Below the pieces are notes generated by a model. It searched no databases, was not told where the DNA came from, and worked only from the letters and a program-made list of their open reading frames with translations. From Bog-366 sp963722555 (lineage in GTDB: Bacteria > Acidobacteriota > Terriglobia > UBA7540): 64,000 nucleotides of DNA. Position 1 is the stretch's first letter. Each line of letters starts with the position of its first letter. The position numbers and the translations under genes were made by a program. Shown in pieces: positions 1-7,668 of this stretch. The DNA lies in contig CAVRNQ010000005.1 of assembly GCA_963722555.1 (NCBI GenBank), positions 186,001-250,000 on the forward strand, in the 5' to 3' direction.

Positions 1-1031
1 TCGTCGGGGCTGGCGAGAATCTTCTCGACGATGGCGGCACTGAGAAAGCGTTCCAGCGCCTGGCGCTCCACGACGCGGCGGGCCAGTTCTTCATGGGATC
101 GGGCGTTGTCAAAGCTGATGGCCGCCTCGGCCGCGACCACGGAAAAAATGTTGAGTTCTTCCTTGGAGAAGGCGTAGGGTTTGCTCAGGCAATCGACATA
201 AAAGAGCCCGAAGACACGGTCTTTGTAAATGAGCGGGGCACACATCGCGGAGCGGATGCCGGACATGCTCAGGCTCTGGCTGGAGGAAAAACGTTCATCG
301 CTGCCCACATCATGGATCAGCAGCGGGGCGTGGTCGGTCATGACCCGGTCGATCACGGTGGTGGAGAGGGCCACGCCGCGCGCCGCAGCTTTCAGGCTCT
401 CATCTTTGTAAAGGAGGACGGCGGGCTTGAATCCCTTCTTGTCGTCGCGGAGCATGACGAAGCCCCGTTCCACGTTCTCCATCTGAAACACCAGTTCCAT
501 GACCCGGTGCATGACATCTTCGGGTGTAATCAGGGAGGACAGCGTCTTGCCGACCGTCAGGAGCAGCTTCAGGAGTTTGTTCTCCTGCTCCAGGACCTTT
601 AGCCGGTCCGGGATGGCGGCCGGGCCCGGGGGCGCCATGGGCGAGGAGATCCGCAAAGCCGTGCTCAGGTCTTCTACGCGGACCAGGCCGTTCACATCCG
701 TTACGGCGCCGCGCCCAGCCTCGATGTGCAGGTCGTGCGAGCGCGCCGACTCATACTTGAGTTCAAATATGCCGATCCCGATGCGGTCCTGGTCCGAGAG
801 GCGGTGCTCCTGAATCGGTGCGTCGTTCACGAAGGTTCCATTCAGGCTGCCGAGATCGTTCAGAAGCGTGATGTCGCCGGGAAGCACCGTGATGCGCGCG
901 TGGTGCCGGGAGACGCTGGAATCGCGCAGGACCAGATCGTTGGATTCCGTCCTTCCCACAGTGACCGTGGGGCTGGAAATCTCGAAGATCTGGGTCCGGT
1001 CGGAGGGATCGGTGATGACAAGTCGGGCCAT
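1..1031 (-). CDS. FHA-GAF signalling protein, C-terminus cut by window edge
   Basis: Partial gene of 343 visible codons, running off the left edge. Residues 1-95 form an FHA phosphothreonine-binding domain with the expected conserved residues (GR at 26-27, SRHH at 41-44, NGT at 64-66). A helical, probably coiled-coil linker (about 140-165) leads into a GAF domain (about 165-310). The last visible residues (RFLSAAIVEKIL) resemble the linker that precedes a class III adenylate/guanylate cyclase domain in FHA-GAF-cyclase proteins, so a cyclase probably lies outside the window; that part is inference. The ATG at 1031 sits 14 bp after the coiled-coil gene and downstream of the PEGA kinase, all on the minus strand, so the three look co-transcribed. 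The FHA domain would suit reading phosphothreonines made by that kinase. Confidence 0.85.
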   Translation of the reverse strand, partial: MARLVITDPSDRTQIFEISSPTVTVGRTESNDLVLRDSSVSRHHARITVLPGDITLLNDLGSLNGTFVNDAPIQEHRLSDQDRIGIGIFELKYESARSHDLHIEAGRGAVTDVNGLVRVEDLSTALRISSPMAPPGPAAIPDRLKVLEQENKLLKLLLTVGKTLSSLITPEDVMHRVMELVFQMENVERGFVMLRDDKKGFKPAVLLYKDESLKAAARGVALSTTVIDRVMTDHAPLLIHDVGSDERFSSSQSLSMSGIRSAMCAPLIYKDRVFGLFYVDCLSKPYAFSKEELNIFSVVAAEAAISFDNARSHEELARRVVERQALERFLSAAIVEKILASPD

Positions 1032-1045
1032 GAAGAGAGCCTGGT

Positions 1046-1711
1046 TTACTCTACGCGCACCACGTCGGAGAACTCCGGTTTCACACCGGCGTTCATGGTA
1101 ATGATCCGGGCACGGGCGTTGCCGGCGTCGATTACCTGGATGATCTCGATGACTCCCACCCGGCTATTGGGGTCGGTGGCTTTGTAAACGGCCAATTGTG
1201 ATCCCTGGTGTACGCCTTGCGCCGAGCCCATGTCGATCATCACATTCGAACCCTCCACGGCGGTGATATAGCCCTGGGTCGACTGGCGGGCCGCCGGGGC
1301 GGCCGGGCGCGCTGCGGTGGCCACGTCGGTCGGGGGTCCGGAGGGCTGCGCGGGTTGGCCGCTCAGCTTGTTCACGGCTGTTTCAGTTTCGGCACGCAGG
1401 TCCGCGACTGCCTTGCTCAGTTTCGCGAAATTCTCCTCGTTGCCGATGCGCAGGGAGGAGAGCATTTGGTCCAATTCCTGAAGTTGGCGCTGCTGGCGCA
1501 TCATGACGGTCTGGAGTTGCGCTTGGGTTTGTTTGATCTCAGCCAGTTGGGAGTTGAGCGCGGCCGTCTGATTCCCCATGGCCTGCATCTGCTCTTGCAG
1601 CGCCTTGAACTGGTCGTCGAGGAACTTCTGTTCATCTTCCTTGAACTTCGGCCACGCACTGGTCGTCAAGAGGAGCAGCAAGAAGATGGCAATTGCAATC
1701 TGGCGCGTCAT
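1046..1711 (-). CDS. Secreted coiled-coil protein with C-terminal beta domain
   Basis: 221 aa. An N-terminal hydrophobic segment (about 4-20, ending SAWP) looks like a Sec signal peptide. Residues about 24-120 are rich in Q, E, L and K in heptad-like spacing and are probably coiled coil. After an Ala/Pro linker, a small beta-rich C-terminal domain (about 140-221, with the stretches GYITAVEGSNVMIDMGSAQG and GSQLAVYK) resembles the FlgT C-terminal/OB-type fold; that assignment is by eye only. I chose the ATG at 1711 because GGGGAGG lies 7 bases upstream; the in-frame TTG two codons earlier has no such support. It lies between the PEGA kinase (gap about 48 bp) and the FHA-GAF gene (gap 14 bp), so it may be a periplasmic partner of that signalling operon. 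Confidence 0.75.
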   Translation of the reverse strand: MTRQIAIAIFLLLLLTTSAWPKFKEDEQKFLDDQFKALQEQMQAMGNQTAALNSQLAEIKQTQAQLQTVMMRQQRQLQELDQMLSSLRIGNEENFAKLSKAVADLRAETETAVNKLSGQPAQPSGPPTDVATAARPAAPAARQSTQGYITAVEGSNVMIDMGSAQGVHQGSQLAVYKATDPNSRVGVIEIIQVIDAGNARARIITMNAGVKPEFSDVVRVE

Positions 1712-1759
1712 GACCAAACCTCCCCAGTGTTTCTGCCTGTTTCGCGAACGATGCCCGCG

Positions 1760-3814
1760 CTATTGTCGGGCAAGCTGGACTTCCACGCGGGGTGTCCCGT
1801 TCGCTAAAACGTTGACTTGCTGTTGAACCGGTCGGTATCCGGAAAGCGACAGGGTCAGCATATGGGGCCCCACCGTCAAGCGAAAAGACGTCGGCGTCTG
1901 TCCGCCGGTCGGCTGGTTATCCGCAAATACCGTGGCGCCCGGGGGGATGGTCCGAACTTCCACGATCCCGGTCTGGGCGACCTCGCCGAGAGCCAGTTTC
2001 TTCGTAATGATGGCCCCGCTCTTCAGTGTGAACGCTGTCTCATAAGGATCTGCCCCCGGACGCTTCACGATGGCGACGTGCTGTCCGGCTCTCAAGGTGA
2101 CGTGGAACGGGGTAAGGCCGTAGGATTTTCCGTCGATCAGCACTTCCACCCCCGGGGGAGTGGTCACGATGTTGACTTCGCCGACGGGCACGGAAAGATT
2201 ACCGGTGACGGTCTTGGTCTGTCCTCCTTCAATCGTCACACTCTGCTGGATATCGTCGTATCCGTCCTTGGAAATGACCACGTTGTAAGTTCCTACGGCC
2301 AAGTCCGGTATGGTGTACGGGGTCACCCAGTTCGGATCGCTCCGTCCGTCGAGAGAGATCTTCGCGCCGGGAATGTTGGTGCTGACCATCAACTGCCCCA
2401 CCTTGGGCACGGTGGGACGCGCGTGGACAGGTTCCGCTTTCGGAGGAGTGGGGTTCACCTCGGGCTGAACGCTTGGCGTCGAAAGATTGCCCACGACGCT
2501 GTTGACCTCTCCTCCTGCAATCGTCACATTCTGCTGGAAATCCTGGTAACCATCCTTGGAAATAACCAGGCTATGCGTTCCCGTGGGGAGGTCTGGAATC
2601 GTATAGGGTGTCACCCAGTTCGGATCGCTCCGTCCGTCGAGGGAGATCTTCGCGCCGGGAATGTTGGCGCTGACCTGAAGTTGTCCCAGCTTTGGCGCCG
2701 AGAGCGGCACAGGTACCGGGTGCGAGGGATGCAGGAAGAAGTAGCCCACGCCGCCCAAAATCGCCACCAATAATAGCGCGCCGAGAACCCAGGCGATTTG
2801 GGGGATTCCCTCCTGGCGTGCCGGGGCCGGCGTGGTCACGTGGATATTGACGGGGCTGGCGAGGGGAGTCTCTTCCACCGACACCGGTTCCGGTTCCAGG
2901 GCCTGCACGGGAGCCGCCGGCTCGGCTGGCCCAACGCCCGTGGCCCCCACCTTCAGAACCATCGTGCCCTGGGGCGGAGCCGCGCCGCCCAGGGTTTTGT
3001 AGTTCTTCAGATCTTCCGCCAACTCCCGGCACGTCTGGTAGCGCTCGTCAATATTCTTGGCGAGCGCTTTGCTGATCACATAGCTCAAGCCAGCATGGAT
3101 CGACGCGTCCAGCTCGCGCGGCGGAATAGGGTTCTCATTGATGATCTTATAAATGACCGTCGTGATGTTCTGGCCCCCGAAGGGCTTTTCACCCGTCACC
3201 AATTCGTAAAGGACCACTCCCAGCGAGAAGATGTCAGATCGGCCATCGACCTGACGGCCCTTTACCTGCTCGGGCGACATGTAGTTCGGGGTGCCCAGAA
3301 TCTGGCCGGCCTGCGTCATGCCCATCGACATCATCTTGGCAATGCCAAAATCGGTCACTTTCACCAGCCCGTTCTGTAAGATCATAATGTTCGCGGGTTT
3401 AATATCGCGATGCACGACCCTGTTCTGGTGAGCGTGGTCGAGGGCGCTGCACACCTGGTCGTAAATGGGCAGAATGGTTTCAATCGGCAGAACGTTCTGC
3501 TCCTGGACGATTGTCTCCAGAGACTTGCCCTCCAGAAACTCCATGGCCAGGAAGAGGATGCCGTTGTCCTCACCAAAATCGTACACCGTGATGATGTTGG
3601 GATGGGCCAGGGTCCCCGCCGCCTGAGCCTCGCGCTGGAAGCGTGCCTTGTACTCCTGGAACTCCTGCGAGGAGAGGCCTTCGGTGAGCATGGTCTTGAT
3701 CGCCACCGTTCGGCCAATAATGGGGTCGTACCCCTGGTACACGACGCCCATTGACCCACGGCCCAATTCACCGACAATCTCGTATCGTCCCGCCTTGGTC
3801 AGTGGTTCGGCCAT
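1760..3814 (-). CDS. Transmembrane Ser/Thr protein kinase with PEGA repeats
   Basis: 684 aa, Hanks-type kinase. Visible motifs: glycine loop GRGSMGVVY (18-26), catalytic lysine K40, HRDIKPAN (catalytic D137), DFG at 155-157, and GTPNYMSPEQ in the activation segment. The kinase ends near residue 275. A Pro/Ala linker is followed by one transmembrane helix (about 337-360), placing the C-terminal half outside the cytoplasm. That half carries four PEGA-type beta domains; the first two are nearly identical (shared ISLDGRSDPNWVTPYTIPDL) and look recently duplicated. PEGA domains are known extracytoplasmic, often envelope-binding modules. GCGAGG precedes the ATG. It is the first gene of an apparent operon with the coiled-coil and FHA-GAF genes, suggesting envelope sensing passed to an FHA reader. 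Confidence 0.95.
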   Translation of the reverse strand: MAEPLTKAGRYEIVGELGRGSMGVVYQGYDPIIGRTVAIKTMLTEGLSSQEFQEYKARFQREAQAAGTLAHPNIITVYDFGEDNGILFLAMEFLEGKSLETIVQEQNVLPIETILPIYDQVCSALDHAHQNRVVHRDIKPANIMILQNGLVKVTDFGIAKMMSMGMTQAGQILGTPNYMSPEQVKGRQVDGRSDIFSLGVVLYELVTGEKPFGGQNITTVIYKIINENPIPPRELDASIHAGLSYVISKALAKNIDERYQTCRELAEDLKNYKTLGGAAPPQGTMVLKVGATGVGPAEPAAPVQALEPEPVSVEETPLASPVNIHVTTPAPARQEGIPQIAWVLGALLLVAILGGVGYFFLHPSHPVPVPLSAPKLGQLQVSANIPGAKISLDGRSDPNWVTPYTIPDLPTGTHSLVISKDGYQDFQQNVTIAGGEVNSVVGNLSTPSVQPEVNPTPPKAEPVHARPTVPKVGQLMVSTNIPGAKISLDGRSDPNWVTPYTIPDLAVGTYNVVISKDGYDDIQQSVTIEGGQTKTVTGNLSVPVGEVNIVTTPPGVEVLIDGKSYGLTPFHVTLRAGQHVAIVKRPGADPYETAFTLKSGAIITKKLALGEVAQTGIVEVRTIPPGATVFADNQPTGGQTPTSFRLTVGPHMLTLSLSGYRPVQQQVNVLANGTPRVEVQLARQ
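2285..2680. repeat. Internal tandem duplication encoding two PEGA units
   Basis: About 110 bp at 2285-2400 recurs with few changes at 2565-2680, 280 bp away, inside the kinase gene. Both copies contain the run cacccagttcggatcgctcc. The repeat covers the end of one PEGA domain and the hinge before it, indicating recent duplication or gene conversion. Confidence 0.8.
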
Positions 3815-3997
3815 GTAGCCTCGCTTTCACACCCCTGCCCTCATCTCGTCTGTGCGCCGGAGCAGGTCCCCCCGAATTATCGTCTCTTGGCCACCATCAC
3901 GCGTCGGCCCAACGAGATGCGCATAGCTATTTGTTTTCGCAAGCCAAGCCTAACTCAAGAGGCAGTGCAAGTCAACGCTTCTGCCCCCGCGGGTGCT

Positions 3998-4156
3998 GGT
4001 GTCATTTGGAATTGTATCCCTTTCGAAACATTGGTCATTCCCGCGAAAGCGGGAATACAGTCTGTCGGCGGCGCATTTCCAATAGCTTGCGGAGTAGATT
4101 CCCGCTTTCGCGGGAATGACTCCACCTGGGAGCGCCCGTGTTTCGCAAATGACACC
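3998..4156 (+). repeat. Palindromic element, family 1 (159 bp)
   Basis: Bounded by a perfect 11-bp inverted repeat, ggtgtcatttg and caaatgacacc. Inside are two facing copies of the palindrome attcccgcgaaagcgggaat, the spacing pattern of neisserial dRS3 repeats. A second copy of exactly the same length lies inverted at 17686-17844, a truncated copy at 35336-35473, and a core-only relative at 15873-15936. It is non-coding; short ORFs across it are artefacts of the palindrome. It occupies the 3815-4528 gap together with the next element; the rest of that gap (3815-3997 and 4157-4261) shows no gene. Confidence 0.85.
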
Positions 4157-4261
4157 CGTACCGCCCCCGCGCTTCTGCCCCCGCGCCAGCGATTTCGCAA
4201 AGCGTAGAGCCACGGCTGGTATCTGGCTGATGGATGGACTACTTCCTGGTTTTGCCACCTG

Positions 4262-4532
4262 CTAGTGTCCTGAGTCAGAAGTTCGTTGATGAAGTTAGCC
4301 CGCGGAGCGGGCGAAAGAAGGTAGCCCACGGCGTGAGCCGTGGGTGAGGGAGCCCTCCCTCACCCCCCGTCCCCTCTCCCGCGCGCGGGAGAGGGGTGCC
4401 GAAGGCGGGGTGAGGGCTCTTTTCCTCAGGGCTTACGCCCTGGGCTACGGTCTTGCGCCCCTGACGGGGCTGGGGGACGGTCGCCCGCAAGGGGGTAGAC
4501 TTTGTCAACGAACTTCTGACTCAGGACACTAG
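4262..4532. mobile_element. MITE-like element with 28-bp terminal inverted repeats
   Basis: 271 bp flanked by perfect 28-bp inverted repeats (4262-4289 and 4505-4532) that start ctagtgtcctgagtcagaag. The outermost CTAG may be a 4-bp target duplication. The interior holds nested hairpins and no ORF of interest. Its right end contains the TAG stop codon of the adjacent aldehyde dehydrogenase gene. CTAG/YTAR targets are known for part of the IS5 family, so mobilisation by such a transposase is plausible but not shown here. Confidence 0.8.
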
Positions 4533-6085
4533 ATGAGGATGTTCTCGGAGACTGCCTTGGCCTGGGTGAAGAGTAGCAGGTAGTCGTGCCCGCCGGCCTT
4601 GGAATCCGTTCCTGACATATTGAATCCCCCGAACGGATGGCTGCCGACCACCGCGCCCGTGCACTTGCGATTGAAGTAGAGGTTGCCCACGAAGAACTCT
4701 TCCGCGGCTTTCTCCAGCTTATGCCGGTCCCGCGTGTACACGGCGCCCGTCAGCCCGTACTCGGTGTTGTTGGCGATGGCGAGGGCCTGGTCGTAGTTCT
4801 CGGCCACGATCGCTGCCAGCACCGGGCCGAAGATTTCTTCCTGGGCGATGCGGGCAGTAGGGGGAACATCTACAATAACCGTAGGCCGAATGAAATACCC
4901 CCCACCGGGAACTGCGCCGCCGGTGACCAGACGGCCCTCCTTTTTCCCGACCTCGATATACTCCAGGATAGATTTCTTGGCCTGGGCGTTAATCACCGGG
5001 CCCATATAATTCTCCGGGCGCTCTGCCGGACCCACCGTGATCTGCTCCAGGCGGTGCAGGAGTTTGTCGAGGAAAATTCCATAGACCGTGGTCGTCATGA
5101 TGACCCGCGAGCAGGCAGAACACTTCTGGCCCTGGTAGCCAAACGCGGAAGCCAGAACACCCTCCACCGCCTCGTCGAGGTTAGCATCGCTGTCCACAAT
5201 GATAGCGTTCTTGCCGCCCATCTCCGCGATTACACGCTTTATCCCGATCTGCCCGGGCGCGGTCCGGGCCGCCCGCTTATTGATGTGGAGTCCGACTTCC
5301 TTGGACCCCGTGAAGGCCACAAAGCGGGTGCGCGGGTGGTCCACCAAAACATCACCTACCGTTCTGCCCGGGCAGGGCAGAAAATTGATCACGCCGGGTG
5401 GCAGGCCCGCCTCCTCCATAGCCTCGAGAAACTTGCAGGCGATGCTGGGCGCGTCGCTGGAAGGTTTCAAAACTACGGTGTTGCCCGTCACGATCGACGC
5501 CAGCGTCAGGCCCGCCAGAATAGCCAGCGGGAAGTTCCAGGGAGGAATCACGATTCCCACGCCGAGTGGAAGGTAGCGCAGATAGTTCCTCTCTCCCGGA
5601 ATCGGCGGGAGGGGTTGCGGGCCGGCCAGTCGCAGCATCTCGCGGGCGTAGAACTCGGCGAAATCGATGGCCTCGGCCACCTCGGCGTCCGCCTCGGGCC
5701 AGGTCTTGCCGACCTCGTACACGAGCCGGGCTTCGAAATAGTACTTGCGTTCCCGCAGAATCCTGGCCGTGCGGAGCAACAACTCCACCCGCTTCTCCAC
5801 CGGCGTGCGGCTCCAGCTCTTAAAGGCGTCATCGGCAGCGAGAATGGCGCGGTCCGCCAGGGAGGCGTCCGCCTTGGAAAGCACCCCGACGATTTGGTTC
5901 GGGTGGCTGGGATTGTAGGAGCGGAGTTTATCGGTGGTGCTGACGCGCTCACCACCAATGACCAAATCGTATTCGTGCCCCAGTTCGTCGCGGACTTCGT
6001 CCAAAGCATATTCCATGCGGCGGCGATAGGCCGGATTGCCTTTGAAGTCGCTTAAGGGCTCATTCCTGAATTCGGGCAATTGCAT
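4529..6085 (-). CDS. rocA: 1-pyrroline-5-carboxylate dehydrogenase
   Basis: 518 aa, the usual length of monofunctional P5C dehydrogenases. It oxidises glutamate semialdehyde/1-pyrroline-5-carboxylate to glutamate with NAD(P), the second step of proline and arginine catabolism, in the cytoplasm. The aldehyde dehydrogenase fold is complete: IPPWNFPLAI (180-189), FTGSKEVG (258-265), AEMGGKNA with glutamate E288, and GYQGQKCSACSRV with catalytic C322. The ending (QAKAVSENILI) matches the RocA type. GGAGA lies upstream of the ATG. No proline dehydrogenase gene is adjacent. The TAG stop lies within the terminal CTAG of an inserted repeat element, so the last codon or codons may have been altered by that insertion, although the conserved C-terminus is intact. 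Confidence 0.93.
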   Translation of the reverse strand: MQLPEFRNEPLSDFKGNPAYRRRMEYALDEVRDELGHEYDLVIGGERVSTTDKLRSYNPSHPNQIVGVLSKADASLADRAILAADDAFKSWSRTPVEKRVELLLRTARILRERKYYFEARLVYEVGKTWPEADAEVAEAIDFAEFYAREMLRLAGPQPLPPIPGERNYLRYLPLGVGIVIPPWNFPLAILAGLTLASIVTGNTVVLKPSSDAPSIACKFLEAMEEAGLPPGVINFLPCPGRTVGDVLVDHPRTRFVAFTGSKEVGLHINKRAARTAPGQIGIKRVIAEMGGKNAIIVDSDANLDEAVEGVLASAFGYQGQKCSACSRVIMTTTVYGIFLDKLLHRLEQITVGPAERPENYMGPVINAQAKKSILEYIEVGKKEGRLVTGGAVPGGGYFIRPTVIVDVPPTARIAQEEIFGPVLAAIVAENYDQALAIANNTEYGLTGAVYTRDRHKLEKAAEEFFVGNLYFNRKCTGAVVGSHPFGGFNMSGTDSKAGGHDYLLLFTQAKAVSENILI

Positions 6086-6192
6086 GCAGAAGTCTCCAGG
6101 ACAACGTTAAGCGCCGCCCATTATAGCGCCCGCTGAAGGGTTTGCGAAAGGCTGTCGCGGGCCGTCCCTTCGCGGCGGCAGAGGGGGGCGAG

Positions 6193-7140
6193 CTACGGCC
6201 CCACCACCGGGTTCGTGAGGGTCCCGATCCCTTCCACACTGACGCTGACCGTGTCCCCGGGTTTCAGGAAGACGGGCGGCTTTCGAAACACTCCCACGCC
6301 GGGCGGCGTGCCCGTGGAGATCAAATCGCCCACTTCCCAGGTGACGGATTGGGAGAGATAGCTGATCAGGAAGGGAACCCGGAAGATCAGGTTGCTGGTG
6401 CTCGAGTCCTGCAAAGTCTCCCCGTTGAGCGTGAGCGAAATGCGCAGGTTGTGGGGATCCGTAATTTCATCCGCCGTGACGATCCAGGGGCCGGTGGGCG
6501 CGAAAGTATCGCAACTCTTGCCGCGATACCATTGCTTGTCGCCGAACTGCATGTCGCGCGCACTCACGTCGTGCAGGATGGTGTAACCGGCGATGTACTT
6601 ATGCGCCTCTCCTTCCACAATGTCGCGCCCGCGCTTGCCGATGACCACCGCGAATTCGGCTTCGTAATCCACCTGGGCGGAATTGGGCGGCAGCTTGATG
6701 GGATCGCCGGGCCCGCAGATGGTATTGGGGGATTTCAGGAAGAAAATCGGTGCGGCAGGCGGCTCGCTGCCTTGTTCGCGCGCGTGGTCGGCATAGTTCA
6801 AGCCGACGCAGGTGATCTTGTCAGGCTTGGCCAGGGGCGCGCGCAGCCGGGCCGAGCCGAGCGGCGTGAGCAGGCCCTTGGGGCCTTTGCCGCGCGCCGC
6901 CGCGGCCGCCGTGATGACCCCCAGCGCCTTGCGATATCTTTCCCCCAGCTCCAGCAGTTCCCGCATGTCCTGGGGCGGTCTCCCCAGCTTGCGCAGGACT
7001 TTGGCCGCGGCGGCCAGCTTGGCGTGGGCGATTCGTCCCTTCGGGATCTGGCCATACGCGCCGGCCACATCGACGACGACCTCCCCTTCGACCACGCCCA
7101 GGCGAGATTGCCTGGCTACTTCGTAAGTCACCAGTTTCAT
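6193..7140 (-). CDS. Fumarylacetoacetate hydrolase family protein
   Basis: 315 aa. A short N-terminal domain (1-70, starting MKLVTYEV) is followed by a complete FAH-fold catalytic domain. The metal-binding motif DYEAEFAVVIG and the downstream GYTILHDVSARDMQ are both present, as is GDLISTGTPPGVG near the end. Enzymes of this family cleave or isomerise beta-diketo or 2-oxo acids (fumarylacetoacetate, 2-hydroxyhepta-2,4-diene-1,7-dioate, ureidoglycolate, 2-keto-3-deoxy sugar acids) using Mg or Mn. The exact substrate cannot be read from the sequence. It lies about 108 bp upstream of rocA on the same strand and could be co-transcribed. A role in amino-acid or aromatic breakdown is plausible, but a sugar-acid role next to the rhamnose block is equally possible. 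Confidence 0.9.
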   Translation of the reverse strand: MKLVTYEVARQSRLGVVEGEVVVDVAGAYGQIPKGRIAHAKLAAAAKVLRKLGRPPQDMRELLELGERYRKALGVITAAAAARGKGPKGLLTPLGSARLRAPLAKPDKITCVGLNYADHAREQGSEPPAAPIFFLKSPNTICGPGDPIKLPPNSAQVDYEAEFAVVIGKRGRDIVEGEAHKYIAGYTILHDVSARDMQFGDKQWYRGKSCDTFAPTGPWIVTADEITDPHNLRISLTLNGETLQDSSTSNLIFRVPFLISYLSQSVTWEVGDLISTGTPPGVGVFRKPPVFLKPGDTVSVSVEGIGTLTNPVVGP

Positions 7141-7249
7141 TTCGACAGGCTCCCTTCAGGTTCGACGCCGGTCTCAAACTCTTGCGCTCGGAACGTGTTC
7201 CCTGCATTGCAATGCCGTAATTGTTTGTTTTCTTGGCAAGGATTATTGG

Positions 7250-7660
7250 ATGTGCGGCTTTTCACTTTTATCCTTTGCCATTTGCCTTTTGGTTTTCTTT
7301 TGTGGCTCTGCCGCGTTGCGCCATCTGCTTGTCAATTTGTTCCTGGGTGACCCCCTCACCCGTCCCGCCCCGGCTGGTGAAAACGCCGGCGGCGGGCCAC
7401 CCTCTCCCCCAAGGGGGCGAGGGTTGTCAGTTTAAATTAGCGTCCCCCCTCGCTCTGGGGAGCAAGGGTTGTAAATCCTAATCAACGCTCCCCGGTGGCT
7501 GCGTTAGCAAAGATTCTTGGAGGGGCGGCCTTTCACTTTTGCCCTTTGCCATTTGATTTTCTTTTGTGGCTCCCCCGCACTGCAAACCCGGCTTTGAGTT
7601 TTGCGTTTTGACTTTCTTTTGCGGCTCCGCCGCACTGCGCTGCTCAGCTTCTACGGTCAA
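7250..7660. repeat. Repeat-rich intergenic region, partial family 4 and 6 elements
   Basis: The gap 7141-7668 holds no supportable gene. At 7345-7440 it carries a degraded copy of the palindromic gaccccctcacccg element seen intact at 48.8 and 57.0 kb. On both sides (7255-7330 and 7520-7650) are T-rich arms with cctttgccatttg, matching the arms of the perfect inverted repeat at 21145-21328. Confidence 0.6.
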
Positions 7661-7668
7661 CCGCCTCC

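Noticed and set aside
3950..4329. Short ORFs giving SFPRKREST-like peptides
   Set aside because: These arise from the palindromic family 1 cores, a known source of spurious ORFs; no ribosome sites.
4637..6055. 472-codon plus-strand open frame
   Set aside because: Antisense of rocA; the minus-strand protein is complete and motif-rich.
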